This document shows positions 1 to 6,289 of a stretch of 6,289 nt of DNA, piece after piece. The DNA comes from Amnimonas aquatica (lineage in GTDB: Bacteria; Pseudomonadota; Gammaproteobacteria; Pseudomonadales; Moraxellaceae), in assembly GCF_002943415.1 (NCBI RefSeq), contig NZ_PTQZ01000097.1:1-6289 (forward strand), written 5' to 3'. Position 1 is the stretch's first letter, and each line of letters starts with the position of its first letter. The position numbers and the translations under genes are program-made. The notes under the pieces are model-generated. The model was given only the letters and a program-made list of their open reading frames with translations, was not told the origin of the DNA and did not search any database.

Positions 1-1286
1 CCGGCAGCTTCGATCCGCGCCAGGTCATGGCCGCGCTCGGGATCGAGGCGCCGAAGACCAAGGATGCCAACGTGCTCAGGCGTGCCAGCCTGAGCGCCCA
101 GCTCGCCGGCGATGAGCATCAGGTGCTGGCGCGCAACCTGCGCCTGGTGCTTGACGGCAGCACCGTCACCGGCGAGGCCGGCGTGCGCGAGCTGCCGAAG
201 GCGCGCCTGTACGCCCGCCTGGCGCTGGACAAGCTCAACGCCGACAGCTATCTGCCGCCGGACACGGCTGCTGAGCAGGGCGCTGGCAAGGCCGGCGACA
301 AGGCCGCCGCCAAGCCGGATGCCAAGGCGACGGCCGAGGGCCTGCTGCCGGTGGCCCTGCTGCGCGAGCAGAACCTCGATGTCGCGCTGCAGGCCGGCGC
401 GCTCACTATCATGACCTACCCCATCACCCAGCTGCGCGTCGCCGCCACCGCCCGCGACGGCCTGGTCGATGTCAGCGAGCTGCGCGGCAGCATCTACGAC
501 GGCAGCTTCAGCGTGCCGGTCAGCATCGACGCGCGCGGCAAGCAGCCGGTGATCAGCCTGAAACCGGACATCCGCCAGATCGACCTCGGACCGATCGCCA
601 AGCAGGCGCTGAAGCAGGATGTCTTCGCCGGCCGCATGAACTTCAACGGCGCGGTCAAGGTCACCGGCAACGATGTCGACACCTGGCTGAAGACCGCCCA
701 GGGCCCGAACACGCTGCGCCTGGACAATGGCGTGATCAAGGGCGTGAACATCAGCGATGCCCTGTTCAACGCGCTCGGCCAGTACCAGGCGCTGCTGCCG
801 GCGCTGACCGGACGTGACGCCGCCAGCATCAAGGGCAAGATCAGCAACACCGCAATCGAGAGCCTGCTGGGTGAAATGACGCTGGATCGCGGCGTGGTGC
901 GCAACCAGTCCATGAAGGCCGACCTCAAGGACATCCAGGTCGGCGGCAACGGCACCTACAACCTGGAAACCCAGGATGTCGACTATCGATTCCAGCTCAA
1001 GCTCGACAAGAAGTACTGGGGCGAGAAGTACGCGAAGATGGCCGAGTACGCCATTCCCGTGCGCTGCAACGGCAACCTCAAGGGCAGCGTCGCTACGCTC
1101 TGCGGCCTCGACAAGGAAGGTATGCAGGGCATCGTCGGCCAGGTCGCCAAGGCGCGCCTCAACGAGGAAGTCGACAAGGAAAAGGCCAAGCTGCAGGAGA
1201 AGCTCAACGAGAAGCTGGGTGACAAGCTCAACAGCCAGCAGCAGGAAGCCGTGAAGCAGCTCTTCGATGTCTTCAAGAAGCGCTGA
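1..1286 (+). CDS. AsmA family envelope protein, C-terminal part (5' end outside window)
   Basis: The frame is open from the first base (first whole codon at 3), so the ATG at 27 is an internal Met and the true start lies upstream. About 427 codons are visible, against roughly 600-700 residues usual for AsmA. The sequence reads like the AsmA C-terminal half: a segment ending near ALGIEAPKT, repeated beta-rich stretches such as DVSELRGSIYDGSF and GGNGTYNLETQDVDYRFQL, and the VTGNDVDTWLKTAQG region. An Ala/Lys/Gly-rich low-complexity linker lies at 264-341. The end (1140-1283) is a charged, probably helical or coiled-coil Lys/Glu/Gln tail. AsmA-family proteins are inner-membrane-anchored periplasmic proteins related to bridge-like lipid-transfer proteins and linked to outer-membrane assembly and phospholipid balance. 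The exact role of this member is inferred. The 3' end overlaps mutY by 20 bases. The gene symbol is left blank because the family has several paralogues and the N-terminus is not visible. Confidence 0.9.
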   Translation, partial: GSFDPRQVMAALGIEAPKTKDANVLRRASLSAQLAGDEHQVLARNLRLVLDGSTVTGEAGVRELPKARLYARLALDKLNADSYLPPDTAAEQGAGKAGDKAAAKPDAKATAEGLLPVALLREQNLDVALQAGALTIMTYPITQLRVAATARDGLVDVSELRGSIYDGSFSVPVSIDARGKQPVISLKPDIRQIDLGPIAKQALKQDVFAGRMNFNGAVKVTGNDVDTWLKTAQGPNTLRLDNGVIKGVNISDALFNALGQYQALLPALTGRDAASIKGKISNTAIESLLGEMTLDRGVVRNQSMKADLKDIQVGGNGTYNLETQDVDYRFQLKLDKKYWGEKYAKMAEYAIPVRCNGNLKGSVATLCGLDKEGMQGIVGQVAKARLNEEVDKEKAKLQEKLNEKLGDKLNSQQQEAVKQLFDVFKKR

Positions 1287-2346
1287 TTTCGCCGGCCGCG
1301 TGCTGGACTGGTACGACCGCCACGGCCGCAAGGACCTGCCCTGGCAGCAGGCGGTCACGCCCTACCGCGTCTGGGTCTCGGAGATCATGCTGCAGCAGAC
1401 CCAGGTCGCCACGGCCATCCCCTACTTCGAGCGCTTCATGGCCAGCTACCCGACGCTGGCCGACCTCGCCGAGGCGCCGCTGGATGACGTGCTGCACCAC
1501 TGGGCCGGACTGGGCTACTACGCGCGCGCGCGCAACCTGCACAAGGCCGCGCAGCTGGCCGTCGACCGTCATGACGGCGAGCTGCCGGCAGCCCTCGATG
1601 ACCTCGAGGCGCTGCCCGGCATCGGCCGTTCCACCGCCGGTGCCATCCTGTCGCTGGGCATGGGCCGGCGCGCGGCCATCCTCGACGGCAACGTGAAGCG
1701 GGTGCTGGCCCGCCACGAGGCGCTGGCCGGCGACCCGGCGCGCAGCGAGGTGCTGCGCCGCTTCTGGGACGTGGCGGAGCGCTATACCCCGGTCGAGCGC
1801 ACCGCCAACTACAACCAGGCCATGATGGACCTGGGCGCGACGCTCTGCACCCGCAGCCGTCCGGCCTGCGGCATCTGCCCGGTGAACGACAGCTGCCGGG
1901 GCCATGCCGAGGGCAGCCCCGCGCAATATCCGCAGAAGCAGCGCAAGGCCGCCACCCCCGAGCGTGCCACGCGCATGCTGCTCTGCCTCAACGCGCGCGG
2001 CGAGGTCTGGCTGCGGCAGCGGCCGCCGAGCGGTCTCTGGGGCGGTCTGTGGACCTTTCCCGAGCTGCCGCTGGAGGCCGGCGCGCCGGCCGGACAGGAC
2101 TGGCCGGCCTTCGTGCATGTGTTCACGCATTTCCGCCTGCATATCCATCCGCGCCTGGTGCGCGGCGACCAGCCGCCTGTCGTGCCGGCCGGCATCACCG
2201 GTGGTGCTGATGCCGGAGAGGATGCCGGCGTTAACGAGGCGCCCGGCCGCTGGGTTACACTCGCGCCTCTGCCGGCGCTGGGTGTGCCGGCCCCGGTTCA
2301 GCAGCTGTTGCAGCGCCTGCAGGCGCTGGTGGAGAACGAGTCATGA
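1267..2346 (+). CDS. mutY: A/G-specific adenine DNA glycosylase MutY
   Basis: MutY removes adenine mispaired with 8-oxoguanine, the last barrier against G:C to T:A transversion in the GO repair system. The 359 residues compare with 350 in E. coli, and key residues sit at a constant offset of +2. Catalytic Glu is E39 in SEIMLQQTQV, the helix-hairpin-helix is LPGIGRSTAGA (116-126), and catalytic Asp is D140 in ILDGNVKRV. The 4Fe-4S ligands C194-X6-C201-X2-C204-X5-C210 are all present. The C-terminal NUDIX-like 8-oxoG-recognition domain begins near residue 232, with RPPSGLWGGLWTFPE and the F-T-H variant of the F-S-H motif in VFTHFRL. The ATG at 1267 is chosen because it places the N-terminus as in E. 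coli, although it overlaps the upstream gene by 20 bases and has only a weak Shine-Dalgarno sequence (translational coupling is likely). A small low-complexity patch, DAGEDAG (315-321), is made by two GATGCCGG copies at 2209 and 2221. Confidence 0.98.
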   Translation: MSSRSADFAGRVLDWYDRHGRKDLPWQQAVTPYRVWVSEIMLQQTQVATAIPYFERFMASYPTLADLAEAPLDDVLHHWAGLGYYARARNLHKAAQLAVDRHDGELPAALDDLEALPGIGRSTAGAILSLGMGRRAAILDGNVKRVLARHEALAGDPARSEVLRRFWDVAERYTPVERTANYNQAMMDLGATLCTRSRPACGICPVNDSCRGHAEGSPAQYPQKQRKAATPERATRMLLCLNARGEVWLRQRPPSGLWGGLWTFPELPLEAGAPAGQDWPAFVHVFTHFRLHIHPRLVRGDQPPVVPAGITGGADAGEDAGVNEAPGRWVTLAPLPALGVPAPVQQLLQRLQALVENES

Positions 2347-2621
2347 CACGCATGGTGTTCTGTCGCAAGTTGAAGCAGGAGCTGGAGGGCATGGCCTTCC
2401 AGCCCTTCCCCGGTGAGCGCGGCCAGGCGCTTTTCGACACCGTGTCGAAAGAGGCCTGGATGCAGTGGCTGCGTCACCAGACCATGCTGATCAACGAGAA
2501 CCGTCTCAATGTCATGGACCCGCAGGCCCGCAAGTTCCTCGACGAGCAGCTGGAGAAGTACCTCAGCGGCGATGACTACGAACGCCCGCAGGGCTGGACG
2601 CCGGAAAAGCCGGCATCATGA
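2343..2621 (+). CDS. yggX: YggX, probable Fe(2+)-trafficking protein
   Basis: This small cytosolic protein is linked to iron handling and protection of Fe-S clusters against superoxide. In enterics yggX lies next to mutY and responds to SoxRS. The 92 residues match the usual length of about 90. Family marks are the N-terminal M-x-R-x-x-F-C with its single conserved Cys at C7, the FQPFPGERG segment (19-27), the central helix block SKEAWMQWLRHQTMLINE (35-52), and the C-terminal GWTPE (84-88). The start codon overlaps the mutY stop as ATGA (2343-2346), and a GGAG Shine-Dalgarno lies at 2331-2334 with 8 bases of spacing, so the start is well supported. Its stop overlaps the next start in the same ATGA fashion. 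No SoxR/SoxS site can be judged here because the operon promoter is upstream of the window. Confidence 0.97.
   Translation: MTRMVFCRKLKQELEGMAFQPFPGERGQALFDTVSKEAWMQWLRHQTMLINENRLNVMDPQARKFLDEQLEKYLSGDDYERPQGWTPEKPAS
2600..2614 (+). promoter_or_regulatory. Small GC hairpin carrying the thioesterase ribosome-binding site
   Basis: GCCGG (2600-2604) and CCGGC (2610-2614) form a perfect 5-bp all-GC stem around the loop AAAAG. The only Shine-Dalgarno-like purine run before the ATG at 2618 (GGAAAAG, 2603-2609) lies in the 5' arm and loop, and the hairpin ends three bases before the start codon. The inference is that ribosomes finishing yggX would melt it, coupling the two genes. A chance hairpin in GC-rich coding DNA is also possible. 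Confidence 0.35.
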
Positions 2622-3097
2622 GCCTGTCTTCTTCGCATGAGGCGGCGGCCTCCCGCCCGCGCGGCCCGGCCTCGCTCGACGAGCTGCGCGCCGTCTATCC
2701 CTTCCTGTACCCGCTCAAGGTCAGCTGGGGCGACATGGATGCCCTGCGCCACGTCAACAACGTGGTGTATTTCCAGTATCTGGAAGATGCCCGCATCGGC
2801 GTCATGGAGTCGCTGGAGATCTTTCCGCGCCTGTTCCACGAAGGCACCGGCATGGTCGTCGCCGATGCCCGCTGCCGCTACAGGGCGCCGGTGATCTACC
2901 CCGACACGCTGCAGATCGGCATCCGCGCCGAGATCACCGGCAGCGACCGTTTCCTGCTGCACTACGCGCTGTTCAGCGTCACGCAGCAGCGCGTCGCCGC
3001 CGAGGCCGAGACGCTGACGGTGTGCATCGATCCCGATACCGGCCGCAAGACCGACATCCCGGAGTGGTTCCGCGAGCGTCTGCAGGGCATCGCCTGA
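2618..3097 (+). CDS. Hotdog-fold acyl-CoA thioesterase (4HBT/YbgC/FadM-like)
   Basis: Likely a cytosolic thioesterase that hydrolyses acyl-CoA thioesters; the substrate cannot be read from the sequence. The 159 residues include a poorly conserved N-terminal extension of about 30 residues, followed by one hotdog domain. The signature is VSWGDMDALRHVNNVVYF (35-52): D41 aligns with the catalytic Asp17 of Pseudomonas 4-hydroxybenzoyl-CoA thioesterase, and the H-V-N-N-x-x-Y continuation is typical of the FadM/YbgC branch. The later segments VVADARCRYRAPVIYPDTL and RVAAEAETLTVCIDPDTGR fit the remaining strands. The start ATG overlaps the yggX stop (ATGA, 2618-2621), and its weak ribosome-binding site sits in a short GC hairpin. 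It is the last gene of the operon, 26 bases before a strong terminator palindrome. It is not the tol-pal ybgC, as no tol genes are nearby. Family assignment is firm; a role in lipid turnover or aromatic acyl-CoA handling is only a guess. Confidence 0.9.
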   Translation: MSLSSSHEAAASRPRGPASLDELRAVYPFLYPLKVSWGDMDALRHVNNVVYFQYLEDARIGVMESLEIFPRLFHEGTGMVVADARCRYRAPVIYPDTLQIGIRAEITGSDRFLLHYALFSVTQQRVAAEAETLTVCIDPDTGRKTDIPEWFRERLQGIA

Positions 3098-3123
3098 GCA
3101 CGCCCGGGCGGCTATGAGGCGGA

Positions 3124-3167
3124 CATGAAAAAGGCCTGACCGGCATGCCGGTCAGGCCTTTTTCATG
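3124..3167. terminator. Bidirectional intrinsic terminator, perfect 44-base palindrome
   Basis: The left arm, CATGAAAAAGGCCTGACCGG followed by CA, is the exact reverse complement of the right arm, so all 44 bases are symmetrical. As RNA from either strand it folds into a GC-rich stem (GGCCTGACCGG) with a four-base CATG loop, flanked by five A and followed by five U. This is the textbook form for two-way Rho-independent termination. It lies between convergent genes: 26 bases after the thioesterase stop on the + strand and about 60 bases after the typA stop on the - strand. Confidence 0.93.
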
Positions 3168-3227
3168 GTGCTGCGAGGCGGTCCGGGGCCGCCGTCCACC
3201 CGGCGCCCTGGGGCCCCGGGTGACGCA

Positions 3228-5063
<1,836 letters not shown>

Positions 5064-5101
5064 GATAGGGTCTCGGCGAAGCGATCAAAAATTGGGCGCG
5101 A

Positions 5102-5130
5102 AGTATACCCGAGACTTGGTGACAGGTCTT
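5102..5130 (-). promoter_or_regulatory. Probable sigma-70-type promoter of typA
   Basis: On the - strand a TATACT -10 box (5107-5102, five of six matches to TATAAT) lies upstream of typA. With a 17-base spacer the -35 position (5130-5125) reads AAGACC, only three of six matches to TTGACA, so the -35 is weak. Transcription would begin near 5095, giving a leader of about 32 bases, too short for a riboswitch. The position just downstream of the ompA terminator fits an independent typA transcript. Confidence 0.55.
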
Positions 5131-5208
5131 GTGGCGCGTGCAAAAACTCCGCAGTGGCCAGGTCCCTGCATGACGCAGGCAACGACCGGGTGCTCGGCGG
5201 ACGAGCAT

Positions 5209-5239
5209 GAAAAAGGCCGCTCCTGGGAGCGGCCTTTTC
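5209..5239 (-). terminator. Intrinsic terminator after the OmpA-family gene
   Basis: On the - strand a stem of AAAAGGCCGCTC (5238-5227) pairs with GAGCGGCCTTTT (5222-5211) around a four-base loop, followed by a run of five T ending at 5210. It begins 24 bases after the TAA of the OmpA-family gene. The A tract on the other side means it could also stop + strand transcription, but no + strand gene runs into it. A weaker 5-bp hairpin (CCTGC/GCAGG, 5165-5179) lies further on and is probably incidental. Confidence 0.9.
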
Positions 5240-5262
5240 GGTGAAGCAGGAAGCGGGGCTTC

Positions 5263-6289
5263 TTACTTCTTGACGGTGACCTTCACCTGACCTTCGGCGA
5301 CAGCGACCGAACGACGGTTCTGGGCGCGGCCTTCGGCGGTCTTGTTGTCGGCGACCGGCTGGCTGGCACCGTAGCCCTTGGCGCTGATGCGGCTGGCGTC
5401 GATGCCATACTGCTTCACGAGGGTGTCAACGATGGCCTGGGCACGACGCTCGGACAGCTTCTGGTTGTACTCGGCACGGCCGCGGGAGTCGGTGTGACCC
5501 TGAACTTCCACGGTTGCGGACGGGTATTCCTTCAGCAGCTTGGCCACGCCTTCGATCTCGGCGTAGTAGGCCGGCTTGACCACAGCCTTGTCGAAGTCGA
5601 ACAGCACGCGCAGTTCCTTCGTCACGGTCTCGGTCAGCACCTTCGGGCAGCCGGTGGCGTCAACGACCACATTGGTCGGGGTGCCCGGGCACTTGTCCTT
5701 GCTGTTCGGCACGCCGTCCTTGTCGTCATCGCCATCGACGACCGGAGCGACAACGGCCGGAGCCACGACGGCCGGGGCCACGGCTTCAGCCTTCTTGCCG
5801 CCGAAGCTGTAGACCACGCCGACGGAGGCCACGCCATCGTGGTCGCTGGCCTGCAGGTTCTCTACGCCGCGGACTTCGGCACGCAGGGCGAAGTTGTCGG
5901 CCAGCTGGTAGAAGGCACCCAGTGCCACGTTGGCAATGGTGTATTCCTCGTGCGGAATGCCGGCGCCGCCAGCCTTGAAGGTACCGCGAGCGAGACCGCC
6001 GCCGACCAGGACGTAGGGCTGGAGCTTGTTTTCAGCGTTGAAGCGGTAGTAGGTGTCGATGGTGGCCGCTTCATAGCGGACGCCAACGCCACTGCCGGCG
6101 ATGCTGTTGCGACGGGTGTCGGTGTTGGTCAGGCCGTAACGCAGTTCCAGACCGACATTCGGCGTCACGCGGTAGCCGAGGGCGAGAGCGCCGCCTTGGC
6201 GATCGTTCAGGTCGATGTTGTCGCTGGCACCGTTGTTCATGCCGTTGAATTCGTTATCGAACACGTGATAGGTGATTGTCGGGCTGACA
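5263..6289 (-). CDS. OmpA-family outer-membrane protein with peptidoglycan-binding domain (N-terminus outside window)
   Basis: This outer-membrane protein joins a small beta-barrel to a periplasmic domain that holds peptidoglycan. The frame is open to the window edge, reading VSPTITYHVFDNEFN; the GTG at 6264 is an internal Val, so the signal peptide and first strand(s) are not visible. Counting from that codon as residue 1, barrel strands run to the VGVVYSFGG strand (148-156). A Val/Ala/Pro linker follows (162-176, repeated VAPAV, bases 5737-5781), then an Asp-rich DGDDDKDGVPNSKDKCPG segment of the thrombospondin type-3/calcium type with two Cys (192, 206) that may form a disulfide. The OmpA-C domain starts near RVLFDFDKAVV (219). 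D259 in GHTDSRGR and R274 in SERRA match the diaminopimelate-binding D271 and R286 of E. coli OmpA. The TAA stop (5263-5265) is followed by an intrinsic terminator. Possible names include ompA or oprF; I assign neither. Confidence 0.96.
   Translation of the reverse strand, partial: VSPTITYHVFDNEFNGMNNGASDNIDLNDRQGGALALGYRVTPNVGLELRYGLTNTDTRRNSIAGSGVGVRYEAATIDTYYRFNAENKLQPYVLVGGGLARGTFKAGGAGIPHEEYTIANVALGAFYQLADNFALRAEVRGVENLQASDHDGVASVGVVYSFGGKKAEAVAPAVVAPAVVAPVVDGDDDKDGVPNSKDKCPGTPTNVVVDATGCPKVLTETVTKELRVLFDFDKAVVKPAYYAEIEGVAKLLKEYPSATVEVQGHTDSRGRAEYNQKLSERRAQAIVDTLVKQYGIDASRISAKGYGASQPVADNKTAEGRAQNRRSVAVAEGQVKVTVKK

Noticed and set aside
27..29. ATG at 27 as start of the AsmA-family gene
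   Set aside because: The frame stays open upstream to the window edge (GSFDPRQV), continuous with AsmA-like sequence, so the gene is cut by the edge.
1273..2148. A 291-codon open frame on the - strand opposite mutY
   Set aside because: Low-complexity Arg/Ala/Gly/His translation with no recognisable domain; MutY on the + strand has all catalytic and Fe-S residues.
2209..2228. Two GATGCCGG copies 12 bases apart in mutY
   Set aside because: Reported only as a low-complexity patch in the MutY C-terminal domain; two 8-base copies in GC-rich coding DNA are not convincing as a functional repeat.
1904..2416. A 170-codon + strand frame overlapping mutY and yggX
   Set aside because: Arg/Ser/Ala/Cys-rich out-of-frame product spanning two well-supported genes; no family resemblance.
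3114..3139. Tiny + strand frames after the thioesterase stop (ATG at 3114 and ATG at 3125, four codons each)
   Set aside because: Too short to be genes; the second is just the left arm of the terminator palindrome.
3199..3220. GC-rich imperfect inverted stretch (CCCGG ... CCGGG) just after the typA stop
   Set aside because: Pairing breaks after five bases and needs a bulge, and there is no T run; the 44-base palindrome beyond it is a far better terminator.
6262..6264. GTG at 6264 as start of the OmpA-family gene
   Set aside because: The frame continues upstream to the edge (VSPTITYH) and a start here would leave an outer-membrane protein without a signal peptide.

Overview
The window is ordinary, gene-dense, high-GC proteobacterial chromosome. 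Every protein family seen here is known, and I found no undescribed system, mobile element, CRISPR array, tRNA or rRNA. Gammaproteobacteria is the best fit: the order asmA-like, mutY, yggX is known from that class (for example Pseudomonas), and MutY, YggX and TypA align residue by residue with my memory of the E. coli proteins. The OmpA-family porin, with a calcium-type Asp-rich linker, and the TypA sequence lean towards the Xanthomonadaceae/Lysobacterales or a nearby order. That finer placement is inference and is not secure.

Left part (1-3167, + strand): four genes packed head to tail with overlaps of 20, 4 and 4 bases, so almost certainly one translationally coupled operon. They are an AsmA-family envelope protein (its 5' end lies outside the window), the adenine DNA glycosylase MutY, the Fe(II)-trafficking/oxidative-stress protein YggX, and a hotdog-fold acyl-CoA thioesterase. 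MutY and YggX both limit oxidative damage: one removes A mispaired with 8-oxoguanine, the other protects Fe-S clusters from labile iron and oxidants. The operon ends at a perfect 44-base palindrome with A and T tracts, which can terminate transcription from both sides.

Middle (3228-5107, - strand): typA/bipA, a ribosome-associated translational GTPase, converges on the operon and shares the 44-base terminator. It starts at GTG, and a good -10 box lies about 40 bases upstream of that start.

Right part (5209-6289, - strand): an OmpA-family outer-membrane protein whose N-terminus, including any signal peptide, lies beyond the window edge. It has its own intrinsic terminator before the typA promoter, so ompA and typA are probably separate transcription units.

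The points most worth a second look are the perfect palindrome and the 13-base sequence it shares with the ompA terminator, the thioesterase ribosome-binding site held in a small GC hairpin, the thioesterase's place in the mutY-yggX operon, and the GTG start with a poor ribosome-binding site on typA.
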